Shown piece after piece: positions 14,887 through 23,872 of a stretch of 54,667 bases of DNA (within the stretch, counting starts at the first letter, position 1; every line of letters starts with the position of its first letter). Under the pieces are notes generated by a model. That model was not told the DNA's origin, did not search any database, and worked only from the letters and a program-made list of their open reading frames with translations. The position numbers and the translations under genes are program-made. Origin of the DNA: a bacterium (lineage in GTDB: Bacteria > Hydrothermota > DG-26 > JAUXAN01); contig JAUXAN010000013.1 in NCBI GenBank assembly GCA_030619885.1, forward strand, positions 1-54,667, given 5' to 3'.

Positions 14887-16758
14887 TTGTATTTTCATAT
14901 CTTTCTTGCCGGTGTTACAGGAGTCCTCGTATTATTGAGGGGCGGCGAGGAACAGATTGTTATCTATGGCTTTGAAATACTGACTATTGTTTGCTTCGCT
15001 ATCGTTGTCGGTAGATCGATAAAAAATGGCAGATTCACTCTCAAATATACTAATTTGGAAATCCCTCTTTTCCTATTTGGCTTATCTTTAACCCTCTCAT
15101 TCATTTTGTCTCCATACAGATACAGCAGTATGGGCGGTTTTTTTGAATATATCTCATATATACTTCTTTTCTTTCTCGTTCTTAACCTACTCAATGAAAA
15201 GGGGGTCAAATTTTTCATCGCAACATTAATAATTTTAAGCATCTATGAGTCTTCCCTCTGTATATATCAAAAGTTTATCTTAGGCATGCCCAGACCTAAC
15301 GGCACCCTCCGATATGCCACATATCTCTGTGATTTTCTATCCTGCGGCATCTCTTTTTTGCTTTTCTACATTCTATTTCACAATCTTCGTCTTTTCAAAA
15401 AACTGACCTTACTCGCTCCACTCTCTCTTATAGTATATGCCTTCTTTCTGACAGGAACGAGGGCTGGCTTGATAAATCTAGTCGTCATTGGAACTGTCTT
15501 TGGAATTGCCAAAGGAAAGAGATGGTTTCTCATCTTCTTGACGGTGATAGCGATATTCTTTCTTCTCATCCCAAACCCGATAACGGAGAGGCTATTGGCT
15601 GGAAAACTCCACGACATCTATGCACTCGAACGGGTGAATATATGGAAACAATCTTACAACATTTTTAAATCACATTTGTTCTTTGGGTGTGGCTTGGGAA
15701 ACTTCGAATATTTTGCCAGAATATATAACTTTCCTGTTGAAGAGGCGATTGGGAAATATGCCAAATGTGCGAAGATTGCACACAATCAGTATCTCCATAT
15801 ATCGGCGGAACAGGGACTTTTTGGTATAGTGTCGTTTTTATCGATCATCATAATCCTATTTGCAAAACTAAAGACTCACTGGATACCTAAAACCACTTCA
15901 ACTTCTGGCGTATCTCGCCTTCCATTCTTTGCAATTGTCCTGTTCTTCCTTGCTCACTTTTTCTTTGACAATTCGTTGTATCTTCCAGCCAATGCGGTAA
16001 TATTCTTTTCTTCCTTGGGTATCCTTGCAAGGAAACTTCCGTTTACAGAATTCACAAAAAAGTTCAACCCGAGTCGTAGATATGTAATCTATCTGATTAT
16101 AATAACCCTGTCTGTACTGTATTACTTTTCAACACCCTTCGTTTCTAAAATATTATACAGAAAGGCTGAAGAATTTGCAGAAGAAAAAAGATATGAGGAT
16201 GCTGTGAAGAATTGCAGGCTTGCGAGTATTTTCTTACCCAACTGTCCTGTCTATTATGATGGGCTTGGAAAACTTTATGAGAAAAGATTTGAGCAGACTT
16301 CGGATTTAGGATTTTTATATCTTGGCTACCAGCAATTCAAGAAGGCAGTTGAAAATGGTAGAATTGATAGAATCTACTGGGAGAATTTTGCAGACTTTTT
16401 GTGGAGGAAGAGAAAATATGTGAATGCGATTGATAACAAGGTATATTACGAAATTATAGAAAACTTAGAAGAAGCAATAAGGTGGGACCCCAAAAATCCA
16501 TTCATAAGGAGAAAATTGGCTTACTCCTATTATGCTTTTGAAAAACTGGATGAGGCGGAAGAAGAATTGAAACAACTTATCGAATTTGAACCGAACTACA
16601 TCGAAGCATACTATCTTTTAGGATTAGTCTATGAAAAAAAGGCAGAGATAAAATCTGCAAACATTTACTATAACAAGGCAAAAAAACTCAAGGAGTTGTC
16701 TTCAAAATGGATCCCACAGTCAGATTATGAAAAAAACCTGATTGGTTTCAACCCTTGA
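14887..16758 (+). CDS. O-antigen ligase/polymerase family protein with TPR tail
   Basis: A 623-residue inner-membrane protein with about twelve hydrophobic helices over residues 1-410 and a large extracytoplasmic loop containing FFGCGLGNFEYFARIYNF and AHNQYLHISAEQGLFG, the Wzy_C/O-antigen ligase signature. The last ~190 residues are tetratricopeptide-like repeats (FAEEKRYEDAVKNCRLASIF, LDEAEEELKQLIEFEPNY). Such fusions occur among bacterial ligases and polymerases that transfer lipid-linked glycans to lipid or protein. It starts with TTG; no Shine-Dalgarno. Together with the ABC exporter operon that follows it fits surface-glycan assembly. Ligase versus polymerase cannot be decided from sequence. 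Confidence 0.85.
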   Translation: MYFHIFLAGVTGVLVLLRGGEEQIVIYGFEILTIVCFAIVVGRSIKNGRFTLKYTNLEIPLFLFGLSLTLSFILSPYRYSSMGGFFEYISYILLFFLVLNLLNEKGVKFFIATLIILSIYESSLCIYQKFILGMPRPNGTLRYATYLCDFLSCGISFLLFYILFHNLRLFKKLTLLAPLSLIVYAFFLTGTRAGLINLVVIGTVFGIAKGKRWFLIFLTVIAIFFLLIPNPITERLLAGKLHDIYALERVNIWKQSYNIFKSHLFFGCGLGNFEYFARIYNFPVEEAIGKYAKCAKIAHNQYLHISAEQGLFGIVSFLSIIIILFAKLKTHWIPKTTSTSGVSRLPFFAIVLFFLAHFFFDNSLYLPANAVIFFSSLGILARKLPFTEFTKKFNPSRRYVIYLIIITLSVLYYFSTPFVSKILYRKAEEFAEEKRYEDAVKNCRLASIFLPNCPVYYDGLGKLYEKRFEQTSDLGFLYLGYQQFKKAVENGRIDRIYWENFADFLWRKRKYVNAIDNKVYYEIIENLEEAIRWDPKNPFIRRKLAYSYYAFEKLDEAEEELKQLIEFEPNYIEAYYLLGLVYEKKAEIKSANIYYNKAKKLKELSSKWIPQSDYEKNLIGFNP

Positions 16759-17085
16759 CAGATTGTCCAAAAACATTTTAATTGGACGCAGATCTCCGCA
16801 GATAACCGCAGAGGTAGTGCAGGGTCTTCAGACCCTGTCTGACAATGTCATTGCAAGCCTGTCCCTACGGATCCGTATGGATACGGGCGAAGCAATCTCC
16901 TATGCAGGGCAAGCGTTTTTGTATTCCACCATTCTAACATGTTAGAATCATCGAATGATAAATTTAAAAAGTATATTTTGTAAAAACGCAAACTTTGCCC
17001 ACACGACCCCCAAACGATTTCGTTGTTTAAAAACTGTTTCGTTTGTTAAAGTCACAGAGTCAAGCACCGTCCCCGAATTCTCCTA
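16759..17085 (+). repeat. Gene-free repeat region before the polysaccharide operon
   Basis: Contains AAAAACATTTTAATTGGACGCAGAT (two motifs, 16770-16793), the solo left end of the GxxExxY cassette family; a hairpin CAGGGTCT/AGACCCTG; a partial TGTCATTGC repeat interrupted by ACGGATCCGTATGG (16867-16880); and a perfect 18-bp palindrome ATTCTAACATGTTAGAAT at 16931-16948. TTTCGTTTGTT-like direct repeats follow near 17010-17048. No gene. Confidence 0.6.
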
Positions 17086-17114
17086 TTGACAAAATCTGCC
17101 CAAATTGGTATACC
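17086..17114 (+). promoter_or_regulatory. Promoter of the polysaccharide export operon
   Basis: TTGACA at 17086-17091, 17-base spacer, TATACC at 17109-17114. Predicted +1 near 17121, two or three bases before the ATG at 17124; no Shine-Dalgarno. Confidence 0.6.
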
Positions 17115-17123
17115 TATTATGTA

Positions 17124-17906
17124 ATGTTAGCATATCTGGAAGAATTGGTAAACCACCGAGAACTACTCCGTAGTTGGGTTTCAAGAGAGATAAAGGTTAG
17201 GTATAAACAAGCTGTATTGGGTATAGGGTGGGCAGTCCTTCAGCCACTTGCGATGATGCTGATATTTACAGTAGTCTTCTCTTACTTCAACAAAATTCCA
17301 ACCGAAGGGATACCTTACCCTATCTTTTCCTACAGTGCACTCCTCCCATGGGTCTTTTTCTCAAATTCTATCTCCTTCGGAACCACGAGTCTGGTGCGTA
17401 ATATGAATTTGGTCACCAAAATATATTTCCCTCGAGAAATACTCCCCTTTGCCTCTTTAATTGCAAGTTTTATAGATTTTCTCGTTGCCTCGGTCATATT
17501 TGTCTTTTTAATGATATACTATAAAATTGCACTCTCTACTTCGCTTTTCTGGATTCCTGTTATTCTCATCGTTCAAGTCATTTTCAGCCTGGGAATACTT
17601 CTTCTGGGTTCTGCGCTGAATGTTTTCTACCGCGATATCAGGTTCATTATCCCGCTTGTGCTCCAGATATGGCTCTTCCTCTCACCCATAATCTACCCGG
17701 TGAGTTTAGTTCCCAATAGGTACAAAACTCTTTATATGCTCAATCCAATGGCATCTATCATTGACTCTTACAGGAGGTCCATTCTTTTCGGAAAGAGTCC
17801 CCAACTCAACTTTCTTTTAATTACAACAATAGTAGCAATAATCTTATTTATTCTTTCTTACCGGTTTTTTAAAATTAAAGAGAAGGTATTTGCCGATATA
17901 ATTTAA
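17124..17906 (+). CDS. Polysaccharide ABC exporter permease (Wzm-like, ABC-2)
   Basis: A 260-residue ABC-2 family permease that with the next gene exports a lipid-linked polysaccharide across the inner membrane. It has the N-terminal amphipathic segment LRSWVSREIKVRYKQAVLG and six hydrophobic helices; the family motif GWAVLQPLAMMLIFTVVFS follows near residue 35 and FLSPIIYPVSLVP near residue 190. The ATG at 17124 is selected because it sits at the predicted transcription start; the longer frame from 17043 begins within the -35 region. First of ten overlapping genes. Confidence 0.93.
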   Translation: MLAYLEELVNHRELLRSWVSREIKVRYKQAVLGIGWAVLQPLAMMLIFTVVFSYFNKIPTEGIPYPIFSYSALLPWVFFSNSISFGTTSLVRNMNLVTKIYFPREILPFASLIASFIDFLVASVIFVFLMIYYKIALSTSLFWIPVILIVQVIFSLGILLLGSALNVFYRDIRFIIPLVLQIWLFLSPIIYPVSLVPNRYKTLYMLNPMASIIDSYRRSILFGKSPQLNFLLITTIVAIILFILSYRFFKIKEKVFADII

Positions 17907-17908
17907 TT

Positions 17909-19093
17909 ATGACAGTTATCAAATTTCAGAGTGTTTCAAAACGATACAGACTTGGATACAAGGTAATTAACTTAAGAGATGCCATACCAAAAATTTTCAA
18001 GTCTCGAGAAGATAAATGGTTCTGGGCTTTAAAAGATGTGAGTTTTGAAATTAAAAAAGGGGAAGCCCTTGGAATAATAGGACCCAATGGTGCGGGAAAG
18101 ACCACAATATTAAAAATTCTCTCCAAAATTACAGAACCTACAGAAGGAAATGCAGTAGTGAATGGACGGGTTGCCTCTTTAATCGAATTGGGTGCTGGCT
18201 TTCATCCTGATTTAACTGGAAGGGAAAATATCTATCTAAATGGGGCAATAATGGGGATGAGCAGAAAAGAGATAGATTCAAAATTCAAGGATATAGTCAA
18301 GTTTTCAGGACTGGAAGAATTTATCGATACGCCTGTAAAACGATACTCCTCTGGTATGTATGTAAGATTGGGATTTGCAGTAGCGATTCATACAGAACCA
18401 GACATATTGTTAATAGATGAAGTGCTGGCAGTTGGAGATATGAGTTTTCAGTTTAAATGTATAAAAAAAATAACCGAGTTTCGGAATACGGGTGGTACGA
18501 TTATCTTCGTCTCACACGATTTGCACAACATCCGTACCGTATGTAGCAAAGCATTACTTCTTGCGAAAGGAAAGATACAGGCGATAGGGAATCCTGTGGA
18601 TGTGACCATAAAATACAAAAACATCGCCAAAGATATACAGATGGGAGATAGATCGAAAAAATCAGAGAGAACAGGTAATTTCAAAGTCGAGATATCTAAA
18701 ACCGAAATGATAGGCTCCAGTCATAAGAAAAAACAGACCTTCAAATCAGGAGAGACACTTATTTTGAAAATCTACTATGTTTCACACATCGAAGCGAAAA
18801 GCCCTGTTTTTGGTGTTGGAATAACGAGGGACGACGGACTCGTCTGCTGGGGCACAACTTCTAAATTGGCGGGATATTCAATACCCTCCATAAAAGGAGA
18901 AGGTTCTATTGAGATTGTGTTTCCCAATCTCAATCTTGCTCCGGGCAGGTATAGAATATCCGCGGCAATCTGGCAATCGGATGGATTAATTCCTTATGAT
19001 TATCAGCTCGAAGCAGCAAGCCTCACTATAAAATCTAAAAAGAGCGATTATGGAGTAGTTATGCTCGACCACGAATGGCGACTGAAGAAATGA
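17909..19093 (+). CDS. Polysaccharide ABC exporter ATPase with Wzt-type C-terminal domain
   Basis: A 394-residue ATPase partner of the permease two bases upstream. Walker A GPNGAGKTT near residue 57, ABC signature YSSGMYVRLGFA near residue 147, Walker B ILLIDEVLAVGD near residue 167 and H-loop VSHDL near residue 203. Residues ~255-394 form an immunoglobulin-like Wzt C-terminal domain (FKSGETLILKIYYVSH, FPNLNLAPGRYRISAAI), which in O-antigen exporters reads the modification at the glycan non-reducing end and gates export. This suggests the glycan is capped or modified, perhaps by the methyltransferase fusion encoded next. Confidence 0.94.
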   Translation: MTVIKFQSVSKRYRLGYKVINLRDAIPKIFKSREDKWFWALKDVSFEIKKGEALGIIGPNGAGKTTILKILSKITEPTEGNAVVNGRVASLIELGAGFHPDLTGRENIYLNGAIMGMSRKEIDSKFKDIVKFSGLEEFIDTPVKRYSSGMYVRLGFAVAIHTEPDILLIDEVLAVGDMSFQFKCIKKITEFRNTGGTIIFVSHDLHNIRTVCSKALLLAKGKIQAIGNPVDVTIKYKNIAKDIQMGDRSKKSERTGNFKVEISKTEMIGSSHKKKQTFKSGETLILKIYYVSHIEAKSPVFGVGITRDDGLVCWGTTSKLAGYSIPSIKGEGSIEIVFPNLNLAPGRYRISAAIWQSDGLIPYDYQLEAASLTIKSKKSDYGVVMLDHEWRLKK

Positions 19094-21441
19094 AAGTTAT
19101 GCTCATAAATCCAGGTGGGGGGTATCCGCACGAATACCCCCCACTTGGATTACTTTACATCGCATCATCATTGCGCAATGCGGGATATGATGTTCATTTT
19201 TATGACGAGGGGGCAGAAACTAAACTACCCCCTCTAATCGAGTATTTAAAAACAGTCCAACCTGATATTTGTGGGTTTTCTCTATATACCACAAATGTTA
19301 TCAACTCATTCAATCTAATTAGAGATGTTAAAAAACATTTCAAAAAGTGTCGCATCGTTGTTGGAGGTCCTCACGCTACAGCGGTTCCCCAAAGGACACT
19401 GAAAGAATGCCCCGAAATAGACTATTTGGTCCTGGGTGAAGGTGAACTTGCTATTGTTGAACTGCTGAAAGCACTGGTAGGAAGAAAATCTGTGGCTGAT
19501 ATAGAGGGGTTATGTTTTCGAAATAACTCTCGAACCATTTGTACTCCTCCAAGGAAATTTATAAAAAATCTCGATACAATCGATTTTCCAACATACGACC
19601 TGATTAAAAAATTTAGATACCGATACGACCCATTGGAAATTGGGGAAAAAGTGGGAACATTGATTGCTTCCCGTGGATGTCCTTTCAAGTGCAATTTCTG
19701 TAATAAAGCGGTCTTCGGTTCCACTTACAGACGAAGGTCTCCAGAAAATGTTATTCAAGAAATGGAGTTTTTGTGCAGAGATTTCAAGATAGATGAATTC
19801 TACTTTATGGATGACCTGTTTGCTTTTAACAGTAAGTGGATACAGAAATTTTGTCAACTATTGAGAGAAAGGAATATTCGACTTCCATGGAGATGTCTTG
19901 AAAGAGCAGGAGCACTCAGTAAACAAGATTATATGATGATGAAGGAAAATGGATGTTATGTGATACAATTAGGTGTAGAATCTGGAAATCAGAAAATATT
20001 GGATAGTATTGGTAAATGTATAACAATAGACGAGATACGAAATACCTTCAGTACAGCCAGGGAGGCAGGACTTGATATTTTTGGATATTTTATTTTCGGA
20101 CATAGAGACGACAATCGAAAGACCATAAAAGAAACTTTGAACTTTGCAATTGACCTTAAATGTGATTTCATATCTTTCTTTACTCTTGTTCCATTTCCGG
20201 GTACGAAAGTAAATTCATTCGTTAATAAAAAAGACCGTTATAATTGGGCACGTATGCAGTATTTGAACTGGAATAGAAAGATATCGCCCATTTCCATATG
20301 TTCTGTTTCTTCTGATGACCTGGCTCGCTATGAAGAACAGGCATATATGGAGTATTTCGGCCGTTTCGGCTATCTTTTTAACAACATAATCTTTCACAGA
20401 GATAAACTGATTTTGAAGAAGATAAAAATGCAGTTCTGGATCAGGAATTTTAAATTGTTGACAGAACTAGAGGGAAGCGAAGGACGAATATTCTATCCTG
20501 GTATAAAGTCTTCTATTTTCTATTTCAAGGTAGCTGGTTTGAAATTAGCAAGATTTGTTAAAAAAATACATCGTATAATTTCGTTGTGGATAAGATGTAT
20601 AGAACTTTTTATTAAGGTATCTGCCTATTTTCTTTTTCCATCTGGATACCCCCTGGATGAACGACAATCTTTCTATGATGAAAAATGTTTTGTAAATATC
20701 TGGAAAGATTATCTAAAAAATGAGCACCGATTGAAGCAATCTATACAAGAGCACATAGGAGAGAGGGGACCGTTCATTGAAATCCTTCTCAAGTATGTAA
20801 AGAAATTCGATGGGAGACCTGCGGTTTTAGAAGCGGGATGTGGAACTGCTCTCGACAGTTACTGCCTGAGGAAGGAGACAGAAGTTGAATGCTGGTCCAT
20901 AGATATTTCCACCGAAGCCATAGAAGTTGCCAAGAAAATAGGTTCGATATTTCAGTGTAACATTAAATTGGGAGTAAGCGATGTGTTGAATATGTGTTTT
21001 GCTGACGAATCGTTCGATCTCGTTTTCAGCCAGGGATTAGTAGAACACTTCCAAGACCCTGCTGCTGCATTGCGGGAACAGAAAAGGATCTTGAAATATG
21101 GAGGATACTTAATAGTAGATGTCCCCCAGAAATACAATCCGTACACTGTGTATAAACACGAAAAGTTGCGAAAGAATAGATGGCATTATGGGTGGGAGAG
21201 AGAATTCACACTTTCTGAACTTAAAAATCTTGGCGAAAAATTGGGGCTTGAAACTGTAAAAATAAAGGGGCGTGGGTATGGTTTTAATGAAGACTTTGGA
21301 TTTTCTAAGATAAGATTTTTTCATAAAAAGTTTAAAAAAAATAGTTTCTTAAAAACGATTCTGGATAGAATCTGGCAATTTCTCGAACGGCACTGGGGAC
21401 ATTATTTCATGCAATCTATTACTATAATTTATAAAAAATGA
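19090..21441 (+). CDS. Radical SAM (B12-domain) protein fused to SAM methyltransferase
   Basis: A 783-residue fusion. N-terminal ~170 residues resemble the cobalamin-binding domain of BchE-type radical SAM enzymes (MKVMLINPGGG, PPLGLLYIASSLRNAGYDVH, GGPHATAVP) but lack the DxHxxG loop. A radical SAM core follows with the 4Fe-4S motif SRGCPFKCNFCNK near residue 197. After ~480 comes a hydrophobic linker, then a class I methyltransferase domain (VLEAGCGTALDSYC near 575, SQGLVEHFQDPAAALREQKR near 640). The ATG at 19090 overlaps the previous stop by four bases (ATGA). In a polysaccharide operon it may methylate or otherwise modify a sugar or lipid; substrate unknown. Confidence 0.85.
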   Translation: MKVMLINPGGGYPHEYPPLGLLYIASSLRNAGYDVHFYDEGAETKLPPLIEYLKTVQPDICGFSLYTTNVINSFNLIRDVKKHFKKCRIVVGGPHATAVPQRTLKECPEIDYLVLGEGELAIVELLKALVGRKSVADIEGLCFRNNSRTICTPPRKFIKNLDTIDFPTYDLIKKFRYRYDPLEIGEKVGTLIASRGCPFKCNFCNKAVFGSTYRRRSPENVIQEMEFLCRDFKIDEFYFMDDLFAFNSKWIQKFCQLLRERNIRLPWRCLERAGALSKQDYMMMKENGCYVIQLGVESGNQKILDSIGKCITIDEIRNTFSTAREAGLDIFGYFIFGHRDDNRKTIKETLNFAIDLKCDFISFFTLVPFPGTKVNSFVNKKDRYNWARMQYLNWNRKISPISICSVSSDDLARYEEQAYMEYFGRFGYLFNNIIFHRDKLILKKIKMQFWIRNFKLLTELEGSEGRIFYPGIKSSIFYFKVAGLKLARFVKKIHRIISLWIRCIELFIKVSAYFLFPSGYPLDERQSFYDEKCFVNIWKDYLKNEHRLKQSIQEHIGERGPFIEILLKYVKKFDGRPAVLEAGCGTALDSYCLRKETEVECWSIDISTEAIEVAKKIGSIFQCNIKLGVSDVLNMCFADESFDLVFSQGLVEHFQDPAAALREQKRILKYGGYLIVDVPQKYNPYTVYKHEKLRKNRWHYGWEREFTLSELKNLGEKLGLETVKIKGRGYGFNEDFGFSKIRFFHKKFKKNSFLKTILDRIWQFLERHWGHYFMQSITIIYKK

Positions 21442-22733
21442 AGATACTACTTATCACAGGCACTTTTCCACCTGTTAAATGTGGAGTGGGAGATTATACC
21501 TTCTATTTGGCAAAACATCTTGCAGAAAAGGGTAATATTGTTGAAGTACTCACTACACGCAAAGCCGAAAAAGTTGGACTGAAAATTCCGAATTTGACCG
21601 TATATCCTTTAATGGAATCGTGGGACTTTGTAGATTTGCTGAAAATGAGCGATTTCATAAAAAGGAACGCTCCCGATATCGTTCATGTTCAATTCGTAAA
21701 AGATACTTACAACAACGAGATTGCCATCTGTTTTCTGCCAATGTTTATCAAATCGAGGATGAAGCAAGGATGCAAGTTTTTTACCACGATTCACGAAACT
21801 GGTATTCCATTCAAAGATAGCGGTATAGAAGTTACAAAAAGGAGACTGGTTCCACTATACAAGTTACTATGGACATCATTGAGCAGATTACGACTTACCA
21901 GAACATACGAGGTGTTGAATGTTGCCGATGAGAATAGACATTTTAACCATGAAAAAGTAATTGGCAAAATGTTTGAGTGGATTGATGGAATAATCGTCGT
22001 TGATAACGAATACAAAAAGTGGCTGACAGAAAAAATTTCTGTGCATCCATCAAAAATCGTTCATATACCTGTAGGTTCAAATATCGAGAGAATACCGAAT
22101 TTCTCCAAAGGTGATAAAAAAATTACCCAAACAAAATTAGGGATTCGGCAAGATGATACAATAGTTTCATTCTTTGGATTCATTCACAGAGGGAAAGGGT
22201 TAGAAACTCTATTCATTGCTTTCAAACAGGTCATTTCAAAAAGAAGAAAGGGGCCAAAGCCATATCTTTTAATAATTGGTGAACTCAACGAGGTGGTAGG
22301 AGACAGGCGCTATCTGTATAATATGAAAAAACTCTCAAAAGAGTTAGGAATAGAAAAACGAGTATTCTGGACAGGATATTGTAGTAGTGAAAATGTCTCT
22401 CGATATCTTCTATCCTCCGATGTATGTGTTCTTCCATATGATGAAGGGGTCTCTTTCAAACGGGGTACTTTTATCACCGCGATTTCTCATGGTCTGCCTA
22501 CCATAACCACCATAGGAACTAAAATCCCGGATGATTTGCACAGCGGTAAGGATGTGCTATTGGTCCCGAGTAATGACCCTGCAAAATTAGCAGAAGCTAT
22601 TATGAACTTAACCAATTCGAAAGAACTTTTAATAAAACTAAAGAAATATTCTACATATCTTGCCAGAAAGTTTTCGTGGGAAAGCATCGTTCAAAAGACG
22701 ATGCAAACATATCAGAGAAATGTATGCGAATAG
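21438..22733 (+). CDS. Glycosyltransferase family 4
   Basis: A 431-residue GT-B enzyme adding a sugar to the lipid-linked glycan at the cytoplasmic face. The N-terminal lobe begins ILLITGTFPPVKCGVGDYTF, with the Gly-rich acceptor loop; DIVHVQFVKDTYNN near residue 80. The C-terminal nucleotide-sugar lobe has FFGFIHRGKGLETL near residue 250, VFWTGYCSSENVSRYLLSSD near 310, then VCVLPYDEGVSFKRGTFI. The usual E-x7-E pair is only partly kept: the region reads YDEGVSFKRGTFITAISHG. Starts with a four-base ATGA overlap with the fusion gene. Sugar specificity unknown. Confidence 0.88.
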   Translation: MKILLITGTFPPVKCGVGDYTFYLAKHLAEKGNIVEVLTTRKAEKVGLKIPNLTVYPLMESWDFVDLLKMSDFIKRNAPDIVHVQFVKDTYNNEIAICFLPMFIKSRMKQGCKFFTTIHETGIPFKDSGIEVTKRRLVPLYKLLWTSLSRLRLTRTYEVLNVADENRHFNHEKVIGKMFEWIDGIIVVDNEYKKWLTEKISVHPSKIVHIPVGSNIERIPNFSKGDKKITQTKLGIRQDDTIVSFFGFIHRGKGLETLFIAFKQVISKRRKGPKPYLLIIGELNEVVGDRRYLYNMKKLSKELGIEKRVFWTGYCSSENVSRYLLSSDVCVLPYDEGVSFKRGTFITAISHGLPTITTIGTKIPDDLHSGKDVLLVPSNDPAKLAEAIMNLTNSKELLIKLKKYSTYLARKFSWESIVQKTMQTYQRNVCE

Positions 22734-23872
22734 GAATTGATGCAAGACCGCTTCAGATATCGTGGCATAAGGTGCGGGGATTAGGACGATACACACAGAG
22801 TCTTATTAAATCGTTTCTTGAAATAGACAATGAAAATGAATATTTTCTCTTCGTGGATAAGAGTCTGCCATCCAATCTACCGTTTCCGATGAATAAATTT
22901 AATCTAATGCCAAGCAAATTAATTAATAGATTTCATCGGCCGAAATCTGTTAGAAAAGAAATACTTCTACCTGCTGAAGCACTGTTTCATAATATTGATA
23001 TTTTTCATTTTACTACACATCTTGATGCTCCATTCTGGCACCCGTGTAAGACTGTGGCTACAGTTCACGACTTAATACCATTGGTGTTTCCGAAGGAATA
23101 TATAGGATACTTCACCTATGCGAAGAGATTCCATCTTAAACAACAAGAACTCGCTGTCAGGAGGGCTGATATGGTAATTACGATATCTCATACATCAAAA
23201 CGAGATGTGATAAAGTATTACGGAATCAAGCATAAAAAAATAATCGTTATACATGAGGGAGTGGATACAATCTTTCATCCTATGAAAGATTTATCGGCAT
23301 TAGAAAGATTGCGGTCGCATTATAAGATCAATAAGCCCTTCATACTATATGTAGGGGGGACAGATTATCGGAAGAATTTCGAAAGAATGTTAACCGCCTT
23401 CAGTCATTATAAACGAAAGAGCAAAAATAAAATAATTCTCGTTGTCGTTGGACAAAAAAATATCAAGGAGACAAGGAAACTGAAGAAAAAGACCTTAAAA
23501 TTGGGGATAGAGAATGAAGTTTTTTGGACAGGTTTCGTTTCAAACGAGGACCTGGTTTTGTTTTATAACACTGCTGAATTGCTTTTATTTCCCACTCTTT
23601 ATGAGGGATTTGGCCTTCCTGTATTAGAAGCAATGGCATGTGGAACACCAGTAATTGCTTCAAACATCCCTTCTTTGTCTGAAGTGGCTGGAAATGCAGC
23701 AATATTAATAGACCCATACAACATAGAAGAGATGGCGGAGAGTATTGAGAGAGTTCTTAAGGATGCAAAATTGAGAAACAATCTCATAAATAGAGGATTT
23801 AAACAGGTGCAGAATTTTTCTTGGAAGAAGACTGCAAAAGAGACCTTGAACGTTTACAGGATGTTGGTATGA
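22724..23872 (+). CDS. Glycosyltransferase family 4 (tandem paralogue A)
   Basis: A 382-residue GT4 starting MRIGIDARPLQISWHKVRGL. Acceptor-lobe motifs: FHFTTHLDAPFWHPCKTVAT and VHDLIPLVFPKEY. Donor lobe: LYVGGTDYRKNFERMLTAF near 220, VFWTGFVSNEDLVLFYNTAE near 272, and the E-x7-E region YEGFGLPVLEAMACGTPVIA near 300. The ATG at 22724 overlaps the preceding gene by ten bases; the longer frame at 22676 would overlap it by 58. It shares its whole layout with the next gene, so the pair arose by duplication. Confidence 0.92.
   Translation: MRIGIDARPLQISWHKVRGLGRYTQSLIKSFLEIDNENEYFLFVDKSLPSNLPFPMNKFNLMPSKLINRFHRPKSVRKEILLPAEALFHNIDIFHFTTHLDAPFWHPCKTVATVHDLIPLVFPKEYIGYFTYAKRFHLKQQELAVRRADMVITISHTSKRDVIKYYGIKHKKIIVIHEGVDTIFHPMKDLSALERLRSHYKINKPFILYVGGTDYRKNFERMLTAFSHYKRKSKNKIILVVVGQKNIKETRKLKKKTLKLGIENEVFWTGFVSNEDLVLFYNTAELLLFPTLYEGFGLPVLEAMACGTPVIASNIPSLSEVAGNAAILIDPYNIEEMAESIERVLKDAKLRNNLINRGFKQVQNFSWKKTAKETLNVYRMLV

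Noticed and set aside
16742-16945. Plus-strand frame of 67 codons after the ligase gene
   Set aside because: Entirely repeat-derived; starts inside the preceding gene and has no ribosome binding site.
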